In this document: one piece after another, positions 9,299 through 17,847 of the stretch | Layout: the number at the start of each line of letters is the position of its first letter | How positions within the stretch are numbered: the stretch's first letter is position 1 | Assembly (NCBI GenBank): GCA_937919945.1 | Contig: CALESY010000035.1 | Location: forward strand, 22,887 to 86,886 | Direction: 5' to 3' | DNA: 64,000 nt | Origin: an uncultured Chitinophagaceae bacterium | GTDB lineage: Bacteria; Bacteroidota; Bacteroidia; Chitinophagales; Chitinophagaceae | Translations under genes and position numbers: made by a program | The notes under the pieces: generated by a model | What the model saw: only the letters and a program-made list of their open reading frames with translations | What the model was told of the DNA's origin: nothing | Databases searched by the model: none

Positions 9299-11584
9299 TT
9301 ACTGAACTGATAATTCTTGTCTTAGTTTATCCAATAATTTTTGTTCTTCAACTGTCCATGGATTACCAGATTTTATAGCATCATTCAGATGTATTCTTGC
9401 ATTGTCGTTATCGTTCTTTGCAACATACGCCTCTGCCATATACAGATACGCTTTACCATTATTGGGGTTCAGTCGCAAAGATGCTTTCATAGATTTGATG
9501 ACATCATCCAACCTATCTGCATCGCCTGCCTGCCACAAAGCACGGTTGCAGTAGCCATACAGATAGTACATATAATCTCCAGACTTATCCATGCTCAGAA
9601 AAATACCGATGTGTTGAGCAGCATTTTCAAAATCACCTTTTAGCGCATATAGAGAACCCAGACTACTGTGTACCGTTTTTTCATCAGCATCAGTTTCCAA
9701 TGCCTGTTTTAAATACATCTCTGCAGTGTCTGCTTTACTTTTCTTTTCTGCAGGGTTTTGTACTGCACCTGCATATTGCAGGTATGTTTGCCCAATAGCT
9801 ACCAAAGATTTTACATTGTCAGTCGAGGCATTTTTTAATACCTGCATGGATAACTTATAATTTTTCACTTGATTGTAAAACCTTGAGGCGTAAACTTGTT
9901 GCAGTGCTTCTTCATCCTCTTCATAATTATGATATAAGGGGTTCATAGCCTTTGTAAGCAAACTGGCCCATGCTGCATTCTCAGGAATTGCAGGCCATGT
10001 AAATAGTTTTTGTATTGATGTATTGCTATTGATAGTTTTGTTTTGTTCGTTTTGTTTCAGGAAGATGACGGATACCGGGTCAACATACACTAAATTATAC
10101 CCTTCCTTCCAATATAAATCAAACTGCAGGCCTGCTAATTGTGATGCATTTAATACCACATAATTGAAATTATATTTTTCATCTAATACACTGAATTTTT
10201 CAGGCTGTTCGTAAAGACTGAAATACTCGTCAAAAAACTTGACAGGGAATACATCCAAATCGCGCAAGTCTATGTAAGATTTGAAATCAGGATACATACT
10301 CCACAGCAAATAAGACGAAACGAAATAATCGGAGAAAGCAGGGCCTTTTATATTATGTTGTTTTATAAATTCCACCGCGCCCGTAGGGTTTTTTAGCAGG
10401 CTGGTATGTATGCCGTATTTATTGGGACTATCAGTGAACTTGTAAAAGGCATTGCTAATGATACTGATGTAAAATGCAGCACCAGCTACAATAGCAACTA
10501 TACCTGCCTTAGACGAAACAGTTTGTAATAGTTTGTTTTCCCGAATAGCTCTTAGTTGTACCAATGACATCAGTGCTAATGGAAGTGATGGGATGAATGC
10601 TATTTGCGCAAAAGGTATGTTTCTATTGGCAGTTAGTGATAAATACATTAATAAAGGAATGACTAAGAGATAGCTTGTAATGACGGGCGTAAAAAATGTT
10701 TTTATATTTTTCTGCTTAAAGGCATTTACAATAGATACTAACCAATACAAAGCCACTATTGCGAATATTGTTATATGCCATTTAGCTTGTATTGTCCAGT
10801 ATTGCGGCACTGTATAATCATACAACTCTGTAGTGTACTTATTTGCCCATACCTGGCGGTAAATTTCAAATGGTTGCTTCCACAGTACTATACCATTAGG
10901 ATTGCAAAGAATAGCCAAGACAGCGAGTATAGCAACTGCACCTATCCGAATTGTTTGTTGCAATATTGCTTTATCTCTTGTAATAAAAAACGAAATCATA
11001 TTACCGACTACAATTGTGCCGATGATAACAACACCAACAGGATAGCCCTCATGCATGTTTGCCCACAAGCATTGCAAGGGTACAAACCAGAGAATTGCCT
11101 TCCACGACAATGACGGATTTCGCCATAGTATATATAAATATGTTGCTGCCAGCAGGTGACTTATCATTTCTGGGCGGCCAGCCATGCGGTATTCAGATAT
11201 TGCAAGAAATACCAATAGTGCAATAACTAAGGACAAAACGGAAGGCTGTACACCTCTGTTTTTTGATATATAATTGATAACGCGACATAGAAAATATACA
11301 ATAGCTACATTGACAGTAGCCTGCAATAACATAACAGCCTCAGGCCCCATGGCTTTTTCAAACAATGCTATAATGACCTCGTATAACCATTTTACATTTA
11401 TCCATTGCGCACCCTGCATGGTGTAAGAAAACATATCGGTATGTGTTACCGCACCGTTTTCAATCATCCATCTGCCTGCCAACAGTTGCCACCATATATC
11501 TGGTTCGCGTAGCTCCTTCATACCCAGTACGAAAGCGCACAGAGCAACTAATATTATAATAATTTTGCGCTGCATGTTTTGCAT
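9299..11584 (-). CDS. polytopic membrane protein with C-terminal TPR repeats
   Basis: 761 residues. The N-terminal ~390 residues hold about ten to twelve hydrophobic segments. The first extracytoplasmic loop carries KELREPDIWWQLLAGRWM, an acidic-WW motif like that of GT-C-type membrane glycosyltransferases. A soluble domain follows (about 395-520), then a tetratricopeptide region (about 570-750) with TPR-like helices such as ALETDADEKTVHSSLGSLYALKGDFENA and LRLNPNNGKAYLYMAEAYVAKNDNDNA. A lipid-linked sugar transfer role is inference from topology only. The small helical exported protein follows 23 bases downstream. No sugar-pathway gene is adjacent. Confidence 0.8.
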   Translation of the reverse strand: MQNMQRKIIIILVALCAFVLGMKELREPDIWWQLLAGRWMIENGAVTHTDMFSYTMQGAQWINVKWLYEVIIALFEKAMGPEAVMLLQATVNVAIVYFLCRVINYISKNRGVQPSVLSLVIALLVFLAISEYRMAGRPEMISHLLAATYLYILWRNPSLSWKAILWFVPLQCLWANMHEGYPVGVVIIGTIVVGNMISFFITRDKAILQQTIRIGAVAILAVLAILCNPNGIVLWKQPFEIYRQVWANKYTTELYDYTVPQYWTIQAKWHITIFAIVALYWLVSIVNAFKQKNIKTFFTPVITSYLLVIPLLMYLSLTANRNIPFAQIAFIPSLPLALMSLVQLRAIRENKLLQTVSSKAGIVAIVAGAAFYISIISNAFYKFTDSPNKYGIHTSLLKNPTGAVEFIKQHNIKGPAFSDYFVSSYLLWSMYPDFKSYIDLRDLDVFPVKFFDEYFSLYEQPEKFSVLDEKYNFNYVVLNASQLAGLQFDLYWKEGYNLVYVDPVSVIFLKQNEQNKTINSNTSIQKLFTWPAIPENAAWASLLTKAMNPLYHNYEEDEEALQQVYASRFYNQVKNYKLSMQVLKNASTDNVKSLVAIGQTYLQYAGAVQNPAEKKSKADTAEMYLKQALETDADEKTVHSSLGSLYALKGDFENAAQHIGIFLSMDKSGDYMYYLYGYCNRALWQAGDADRLDDVIKSMKASLRLNPNNGKAYLYMAEAYVAKNDNDNARIHLNDAIKSGNPWTVEEQKLLDKLRQELSVQ

Positions 11585-11650
11585 TAATACATTAGACGTA
11601 TTGAAAATAATCTATAATCTATATTTAACCAATATTATCCTTCAAGTAGT

Positions 11651-12412
11651 ATGCTCTCTGAATTAGCCTCACATGGTGCATTAAGTTATTTTATACGCAA
11701 ATTTCCGTACCAATCAGAAAAAAACTATCAGGAAATACAACTACTTGATAGCAAGTACAAGCACTGGAAAGTAGCCTATGTATTTATAGCATTAGGTTTG
11801 TTTTTTACACTTCCCTTTTTATATGCCTACATCTTACATCCTATAACTGTATTTTTTCATAATCAGTTTTTAGGAGAGGGTGATAGGTTTTACCCACCAA
11901 GCGTATCTACAGTTGGAGTAGTGACATTTTTTTGGTCATTTGCTACGTTGATATTTGTTTCGCAAGCTGTTATGCGATTGCTCTTAGGGTATAATGCAGA
12001 TGAGTTTTTTGATTATTATAACCATTCACAGAAATATGATAACCGAAAAGCAGGTATATGGTTCGGTAAGATATTTTTTATCATTTCACTTCCTCTCTAT
12101 CCATTTTTTCTAACAGCTAAAATAGTAACATCAGAAAAGACATTTACTATAAAAACAGTAGTAGATTTTAATGAACGGATTTATCGTTACAATGAGCTAA
12201 AGGCAATACATTATTATCAATCGTACGAAGACAGAGATGGAATAATACACCCTAAAAAAATTGCAGTGTTCTATTTTACAGATGGTGATACTTTCAAGCC
12301 GGGGTTTTACTTTGATGATATTAAGAAATCAATGCAATTTGCTGAATACTTGTCTGCGAAATCTGATATAAAAATTGATACTGTAGCTGTGCAATATTTT
12401 AAAAACAGATAA
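11651..12412 (+). CDS. hypothetical membrane protein
   Basis: 253 residues that I cannot assign to a family. Three strongly hydrophobic segments are visible, near residues 42-64, 88-113 and 143-160. They are followed by a soluble C-terminal domain of about 90 residues rich in aromatic and charged residues (DRDGIIHPKKIAVFYFTDGDTF), which resembles a small beta-rich domain facing the cytoplasm or periplasm. There is no signal peptide. It is divergent from the membrane/TPR gene with about 66 bases between and ends in a perfect palindromic terminator. Confidence 0.65.
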   Translation: MLSELASHGALSYFIRKFPYQSEKNYQEIQLLDSKYKHWKVAYVFIALGLFFTLPFLYAYILHPITVFFHNQFLGEGDRFYPPSVSTVGVVTFFWSFATLIFVSQAVMRLLLGYNADEFFDYYNHSQKYDNRKAGIWFGKIFFIISLPLYPFFLTAKIVTSEKTFTIKTVVDFNERIYRYNELKAIHYYQSYEDRDGIIHPKKIAVFYFTDGDTFKPGFYFDDIKKSMQFAEYLSAKSDIKIDTVAVQYFKNR

Positions 12413-12434
12413 AGGGAGCATTAATGCTCCCTTT
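12411..12434 (+). terminator. bidirectional palindromic terminator
   Basis: A perfect 24-base palindrome (half AAAGGGAGCATT) that overlaps the last bases of the stop codon of the upstream plus-strand gene. It lies between convergent genes and is symmetric, so it can serve both. Confidence 0.8.
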
Positions 12435-12455
12435 ATGAATAATTGTATTGATACA

Positions 12456-13250
12456 CTATGGTTTCAGAGTGGTAATTCCCAAATCGGCTGTTGCACCGAA
12501 TTTTACCAGTACGTTGTTGATTGTGACGTCAGTAAATGTTACCAAGCTTGCATCCAGTGTTATAGTATAAGTGCCTTCAGGCAAGCCTGTGAACATAAAG
12601 AAGCCATCAGCAGCAGGTATGGCAGCATATACATCCGTACCGTTGGTGGCATAGACCGTAGCCAATGCAGCACCTGGTAACACATACCCTTTTATACGTC
12701 CATCCTTCAATGCTGTGTATGCCCTTACTACGGGTTTCAATTGGTACTTTCCACTACCTGTTGTTACAATGGATTCACCAGCATCAAAGTCTATCCAAAC
12801 ATCATAAGCGCCACCAGCTACAAACTCTTGTTTTACATTCAGCTTCAAGCCACTTTCCTGTGCAGATGGTGTATTCAGCGGATATGTTTGCCCATCCACA
12901 ACCACACTATTGTTGGCGCCCAATATCAGACGCATCTGGCTGATTTTACCTGCCGGTATATCTGCTCTTGCCAGCAAAGTATTCATACCATTTCGGAATT
13001 TCAGCAAGTCGTACACACCGGGGCGTATAGCAGGTATTACCACAGCGGCAGATCCTTCCATCGTTACCTCTACACTCTGTACATCTATGTACACGGCATC
13101 ATAATCTGCAGGTGCATCTGTAAGGTGCATGCTTACTTTAGCCGTTTGTGTTGACTGATTGGTTGCATCATCCTTTTTACATGCGTACAGTGTTGCTGAT
13201 AATAATGCAATAGCTGTAACGGACATCGTTAAAAAACTCATCTTTTTCAT
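12456..13250 (-). CDS. DUF4382 domain lipoprotein
   Basis: 264 residues with a lipoprotein signal: hydrophobic stretch followed by a lipobox-like ATLYAC with Cys24 as the lipidation site. The DUF4382 domain covers about residues 37-180 (KVSMHLTDAPADYDAVYIDVQSVEV is the diagnostic start). A carboxypeptidase-regulatory-like beta-sandwich follows (about 185-264: GRIKGYVLPGAALATVYATNGTDVYAAIPAADGFFMFTGLPEGTYTITL). It probably sits in the outer membrane facing either side; its function is unknown for the family. It stands alone, with a 211-base gap upstream and a shared terminator downstream. Confidence 0.88.
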   Translation of the reverse strand: MKKMSFLTMSVTAIALLSATLYACKKDDATNQSTQTAKVSMHLTDAPADYDAVYIDVQSVEVTMEGSAAVVIPAIRPGVYDLLKFRNGMNTLLARADIPAGKISQMRLILGANNSVVVDGQTYPLNTPSAQESGLKLNVKQEFVAGGAYDVWIDFDAGESIVTTGSGKYQLKPVVRAYTALKDGRIKGYVLPGAALATVYATNGTDVYAAIPAADGFFMFTGLPEGTYTITLDASLVTFTDVTINNVLVKFGATADLGITTLKP

Positions 13251-13396
13251 ACGTATCGAATTTTGGGGTGAAACAATTGTCTGTCATAAAACAGTAACAA
13301 AAAACCATACCAATAAGCTCTAAAATGCTTTAACATATTCAATGCAGGTTTATGTTATTGCCTAATTTATTGAAAAACAATACGTAATAAAATGCA

Positions 13397-13425
13397 AAAA
13401 GCGGCTATCGATTTCAGCCGCTTTT
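13397..13425 (-). terminator. hairpin terminator
   Basis: Ten-base stem AAAAGCGGCT with a nine-base loop, followed on the minus strand by a T-run. It lies 37 bases past the stop of the 217-residue exported protein and ends the receptor operon. The rest of the gap 13251-13461 shows nothing else I can name. Confidence 0.8.
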
Positions 13426-13461
13426 ATTCAAATACTCAACTATAGAATATATCCTGTCTTA

Positions 13462-14115
13462 TTACTCCTTGTCTTCTTTTTTACATTCATTCAGGAAAAA
13501 GTTATTCTGCATTTTGCCCCACCATGGTTTGCTCATATCAGCATCTGTTTCTTTAGCAAAGAAGCCTTCCGCTTTTTCAAAATATTCTAAAGCAGGCTTT
13601 TTACCGCCACCAAACATTTTAGGTGTAAAGAATTTACTAGTACCCGCCAGATAATAAATACGAGGGTTTTCAGCATTTATCTCTTTTGCTTTTTGCAGGT
13701 TTTCTTCAAACAGTTTGCCATACTTCTGCCAGCGTGCTTGTGGTTTTACAGCCATGCGTGCATTAGCTACCAGTGCTGCCATTACCAATGTCTCGTCGTT
13801 GTCTTTGCCGATGATAGTCACAGCTTCCCCCAGTTCTTTATCAGCTTCATCTACATAGGCATCTTTTTTTGCCTCATCTTTTTCCATATAGGATAGTTGT
13901 GCTTTCGCGTAAGCATTGTAGAAATGCGATGTCCATTCATTATTCCACTTCTTGGCAATCAGATTCAGTTTATTGCTTGCTTCTAGTTTTTTCTGATAGT
14001 CCATTGTTGTGTCGAAAGCGATAAATGCTTTCTTCAAAGTTTCGTTGTAGTCTTGTGCGTGGCAGTTTACATAGCTGAATGCAGCGATTGCCGTTAAGAT
14101 AATGTAGCGTGTCAT
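13462..14115 (-). CDS. exported TPR-like protein encoded after a TonB receptor
   Basis: 217 residues with signal peptide MTRYIILTAIAAFSYVNCHAQ. The mature part is all-helical, with paired helices (YNAYAKAQLSYMEKDEAKKDAYVDEADKELGEAV; NPRIYYLAGTSKFFTPKMFGGGKKPALEYFEKAEGFF) resembling divergent TPR repeats, including a GGKKPALEYFEKA motif. It lies 27 bases downstream of the TonB-dependent receptor gene on the same strand, so a periplasmic accessory role for that receptor is reasonable but unproven. A hairpin terminator follows. Confidence 0.8.
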   Translation of the reverse strand: MTRYIILTAIAAFSYVNCHAQDYNETLKKAFIAFDTTMDYQKKLEASNKLNLIAKKWNNEWTSHFYNAYAKAQLSYMEKDEAKKDAYVDEADKELGEAVTIIGKDNDETLVMAALVANARMAVKPQARWQKYGKLFEENLQKAKEINAENPRIYYLAGTSKFFTPKMFGGGKKPALEYFEKAEGFFAKETDADMSKPWWGKMQNNFFLNECKKEDKE

Positions 14116-14142
14116 TGATTTTATTTTTATTGATTATTTAGT

Positions 14143-16293
14143 TTATAATTCGTCTTTGTCAAAAGCAGTTAGTGAAAAGTTGATACCCACAAATACAGAA
14201 CGATATATGGCAGGACGCATTTCGTATCTGTTGTTTGCACCATCATAGCGATATCCGAATATGTTTTTCTGGTTGGTTACGTTATCTATACCGGCATATA
14301 TCACGGTAAACCATTTGCCTATAGAACGTAGATAGTTGATGTTGAGCGAAAGGTTGTGAAAATCCGGCGTGCGATCTGTCATAAAGCTTGTACTCAACGG
14401 ATTGAAATACGGACGACCAGATGAATAGCTATATGTGAGGTTTATTTGTGTTTGCAGCTTTTCGATAAAGTATTTTGTAACAACGTTCAGGTTGTGATTG
14501 GCAATGAAATCAGGTTGTGCTTCTGCCAGATAGTTTTTGTAAAACCGGCGTGTATCTATAAAGCTGTAAGAAATCCAATAGTCTGCATTTTTGATAGATT
14601 TTTTATCTCTCCAAAATAATTCTGCACCTGTTGCGTATCCATAGCCTGAATTGTCGGCAGGGTTGGTATATGGGTTAGGGAAACGGAAAGAATTGGCATC
14701 GAAAGTTTTTGTTGTAAACTCGCGCACCAGTTGGTCGTAGCTTTTATAGTAACCTTCTACACGCAGTGTTCTGTCGTTGTGCATGTACTGATAGCTGGCT
14801 ATATAATGCACTGCCTGCTGCATTTTTGGCCGATAACCTGCCATCAGATACTGCTGGTCTATTGTTTGATAAAACATGCCACCCGCTACTGAAAACTGAC
14901 CATATAAGCCAGACTTTATACCCATAGCCAGGCGTGGCATTACAACATCCTGCTTCAGCAATACACTATGCTCATAACGTACACCGGGTTTGATACCTAG
15001 CCAGTTTTTAACCGACCAATCGGCCTCTACATAGCCAGCTATTTGCGTTTCTGTAAAGTTTGTATTCCACGCACCGAATGTGCGATCGTACATAAAATGC
15101 TGTACTTCTGTACCAGCTAAAATGCTGAGGCGTGTTGTGGTATAATTCTTCAACTCGCCGCGAAACTGTGTGCGGTCGTCTTTGTTGAGCGAACCGATAC
15201 CACTCCAGTTAATATCATCGTGGTTGTAGCTATAAGACCCTGCTGTGAAAAGTTGCCATTTTTCTTTCAGTGTTTGTTTGTAGGATACAATACCGTACAC
15301 GTTTTGCGAATGCAAACCAAAATCGAGCGTTTTGGTGGCATCAGATGGTTCAGGTACACGTGTACCACTACGAAACGTAGTATAATTTACCAATGCTTTG
15401 AGGATGCCTTTTTTATTAGGTTGCCAGTTGAACTTTATAGAACCACCACCACCTTTGGGTACGTCGTAAAACTCTACGTTAGTCTCTGCAATACCATAGA
15501 ACGGAGTTAGATTGTTGTAGTTGGCAGACGCCTCTATACTTGTTTTTTTGAACAACTTAGAACCACTTGCATACACACCTGCCATATTCACGCCCAAGTT
15601 GATGGTGCTTTTATCTGGCATATCATTACTGTTCAGCTCCAGTACTGATGAGAGTGCCTGTCCGTAACGTGCGCTATAGCCACCACTGCTGAAAGCAATA
15701 CCTTTGAACTGAAACGGACCGAAACGGCTACGGGCAGCCACACCGGGTGCAGTAGTAAGAAACGCGTTTTGTGCTATCATACCATCCACTATTACGGCTG
15801 CTTCGCCAGCATCGCCCCCACGCACAAACAGCCCTGCCTGTGTACCTTGTTGCTGCGTACCGGGAAGTGTTTGAATGGCACGCACCACATCGGCCTGCGA
15901 GCCTGCAGTGGTTACAATATCAAGAGAGGTAAGTACCGTTTTATTATTATTTGATGCCTCGTAAGAACCTGCCGTGATTACAAAATTCTCCAACTCTCTA
16001 GAGGTTGTTTTCATTTTTAGCGTAACAGTTACATCTCCGTTAATAGTAATAGGCATGCCAGCATTCTCGTGGCTTACTTCACTGGCTACAATAGTTTGAT
16101 TGCCTGTTTCGGTGGTGCTAAACTTAAAATTGCCGGCACTATCGGTAGTGCCACCATCAAGCGTGTTGTCGAGGTACACACTGGCACCTACCACAGGCTT
16201 ACCTTTCTCATCGGTAATCTTACCACTTATGGTAGTTTGTGCCCATGTAGTGACAGATAACAGTAGTACGGGAATGAATAAAAATTGTTTCAT
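14143..16293 (-). CDS. TonB-dependent outer-membrane receptor with carboxypeptidase-like domain
   Basis: 716 residues. Signal peptide MKQFLFIPVLLLSVTTWAQ, CarboxypepD_reg-like domain (about 20-95: ISGKITDEKGKPVVGASVYLD), plug (about 115-235: RAIQTLPGTQQQGTQAGLFVRGGDAGEAAVIVDGM), then a beta-barrel. The plug sequence with a GGDAGEAAVIVDG box matches siderophore/cobalamin-type receptors in general form, but no ligand can be assigned. It lacks a SusD neighbour and is followed by the exported TPR-like protein. A promoter box lies 27 bases upstream. It differs strongly from the receptor at 6504, so the two are not recent duplicates. Confidence 0.9.
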   Translation of the reverse strand: MKQFLFIPVLLLSVTTWAQTTISGKITDEKGKPVVGASVYLDNTLDGGTTDSAGNFKFSTTETGNQTIVASEVSHENAGMPITINGDVTVTLKMKTTSRELENFVITAGSYEASNNNKTVLTSLDIVTTAGSQADVVRAIQTLPGTQQQGTQAGLFVRGGDAGEAAVIVDGMIAQNAFLTTAPGVAARSRFGPFQFKGIAFSSGGYSARYGQALSSVLELNSNDMPDKSTINLGVNMAGVYASGSKLFKKTSIEASANYNNLTPFYGIAETNVEFYDVPKGGGGSIKFNWQPNKKGILKALVNYTTFRSGTRVPEPSDATKTLDFGLHSQNVYGIVSYKQTLKEKWQLFTAGSYSYNHDDINWSGIGSLNKDDRTQFRGELKNYTTTRLSILAGTEVQHFMYDRTFGAWNTNFTETQIAGYVEADWSVKNWLGIKPGVRYEHSVLLKQDVVMPRLAMGIKSGLYGQFSVAGGMFYQTIDQQYLMAGYRPKMQQAVHYIASYQYMHNDRTLRVEGYYKSYDQLVREFTTKTFDANSFRFPNPYTNPADNSGYGYATGAELFWRDKKSIKNADYWISYSFIDTRRFYKNYLAEAQPDFIANHNLNVVTKYFIEKLQTQINLTYSYSSGRPYFNPLSTSFMTDRTPDFHNLSLNINYLRSIGKWFTVIYAGIDNVTNQKNIFGYRYDGANNRYEMRPAIYRSVFVGINFSLTAFDKDEL

Positions 16294-16320
16294 CAGATTG
16301 CATTATCGGTATTGACGGTG

Positions 16321-16328
16321 CAAAGCTA
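16321..16328 (-). promoter_or_regulatory. TAnnTTTG -7 box upstream of TonB receptor
   Basis: TAGCTTTG on the minus strand, 27 bases before the ATG at 16293. Confidence 0.5.
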
Positions 16329-16474
16329 AGATTGACGTTTCAGTATAAAAACCTATTTCGGCAAAACAGGAGCGATAGTCGGTTAACAGGCAAAAATAAT
16401 CGGTGAAAATTATCCCCTTATGAGGGTGAATGAAATGGATATCCGTAATAGTACTTTACAAGAAATTTTATTAT

Positions 16475-17800
16475 ATGAAATACCTTTTGAGTTTGTTATG
16501 CTGTTTGATCTGGCTAAGCGTACGTGCACAAGATATACAGCGCAAAGCTATATTAGGTATTGTTGGTAGATATACTATTAATGGTGTAGTGGCTGACAGT
16601 GTTGTACCATCATCAACCCTTGCCGTAATTGGATTGCAAAAAGGAGATACACTACAATATGTCAACGGACAAAAACTAACAGATGCTGCGAGCCTTAACA
16701 AAGTGGCAGCCAGCATCCGCGCAAATGATAAAGTAACTATTATATATAACAGGCTGGGAAAGGATAAGTCAACAACAGGCAAAGCTGTGATGCGTCCTTA
16801 CGAAACATCGCCTATAGCAGATGTATTGTATGATTGGGTGACTTATAAAGATTGTAAGCTTCGAACCATAACACGCAAGCCGAAACGGATGAATAATGTC
16901 CCTGCCGTACTACTGATACCGGGCTACAACTGCGGCAGTATAGAAAACTTCAGTAGTGGTATATATAAACACCTGATAAACGAATGGCTACAAGCGGGCT
17001 ATGCAGTGGTGACGATAGAAAAATCAGGATTGGGCGATAGTTATAACTGCCTGCCATGCAGTGAAGCTGACCTCGTAACCGATATACAAGTATTTGATGC
17101 GGGATACAAGTATATAGAAGCATTGCCCTTTGTTGATAAAACCAACCTGTTTATTTGGGGGCATTCTATGGGCGGCATCATAGCACCAGAAATTGCGAAG
17201 CTGCATAAGCCTAAGGGTGTAATGGTATTTGCTACCGTCTTTCGACCATGGAGTGAGTTTTTATTAGAGATGCACAGGGTACAATATCCGTTGGACGGGA
17301 AAAGCTATGCGGAAACAGAAACATTCATCAGAGGGATGCAAAAGATATACTATGAATTTTTCAGGCTGAAGAAATCGCCAGAAGAATTGTATCAAAACCC
17401 TGAATACAGCAGCCTAGTGGCATCTGAGTTAGAGTACAAAGCAGGCGATAACAATATGTGGGGCAGGCATTGGCGCTTTTGGCAGCAAATAGACTCGTTG
17501 GATATGGCTGCAAGTTGGGCTGCAGTAGATTGTCCAGTATTATCTGTTTTCGGCGGCGCCGATTATATTGCCTGTTCATTATTGGAACATCAATTAATAG
17601 AGCGCACTGTTAATGCATCACATCCTAATAATTGCACACACATTACCATCCCCGATGTTGACCACCTGATAGTACAGCAACCCGATTGGCAAACTGCGCA
17701 TAAAAACTTTAGCAATGTGGCATACCGAAACAGTCATTTTCATTTCGGGTTTGCAAAAACTTGCATTGAATGGATGGATAAGGTGAGGGCAAAAAAATAG
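16475..17800 (+). CDS. exported PDZ-domain alpha/beta hydrolase
   Basis: 441 residues from the ATG at 16475, where a signal peptide (MKYLLSLLCCLIWLSVRAQ) begins; the in-frame extension to 16430 is unlikely. A PDZ-like domain covers about residues 40-108 (VIGLQKGDTLQYVNGQKLTD). An alpha/beta-hydrolase domain follows with LLIPGYNCGS near 147, the nucleophile elbow GHSMGG (229-234, Ser231), a late Asp in VFGGADYI and His in PDVDHLIV. The combination suggests a periplasmic peptidase or esterase that recruits peptides or itself through the PDZ. It is monocistronic: divergent from the TonB receptor upstream and convergent with icmF. Confidence 0.83.
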   Translation: MKYLLSLLCCLIWLSVRAQDIQRKAILGIVGRYTINGVVADSVVPSSTLAVIGLQKGDTLQYVNGQKLTDAASLNKVAASIRANDKVTIIYNRLGKDKSTTGKAVMRPYETSPIADVLYDWVTYKDCKLRTITRKPKRMNNVPAVLLIPGYNCGSIENFSSGIYKHLINEWLQAGYAVVTIEKSGLGDSYNCLPCSEADLVTDIQVFDAGYKYIEALPFVDKTNLFIWGHSMGGIIAPEIAKLHKPKGVMVFATVFRPWSEFLLEMHRVQYPLDGKSYAETETFIRGMQKIYYEFFRLKKSPEELYQNPEYSSLVASELEYKAGDNNMWGRHWRFWQQIDSLDMAASWAAVDCPVLSVFGGADYIACSLLEHQLIERTVNASHPNNCTHITIPDVDHLIVQQPDWQTAHKNFSNVAYRNSHFHFGFAKTCIEWMDKVRAKK

Positions 17801-17824
17801 CCCTGCATACAACAAGGCTATTTT
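17794..17824 (+). terminator. bidirectional hairpin terminator
   Basis: Nine-base stem (AAAATAGCC) with a 13-base loop between the convergent PDZ-hydrolase and icmF genes. A-run and T-run on the two sides make it usable in both directions. It overlaps the hydrolase stop codon. Confidence 0.75.
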
Positions 17825-17847
17825 CAATTTTTACTTTTGAATCAAGT

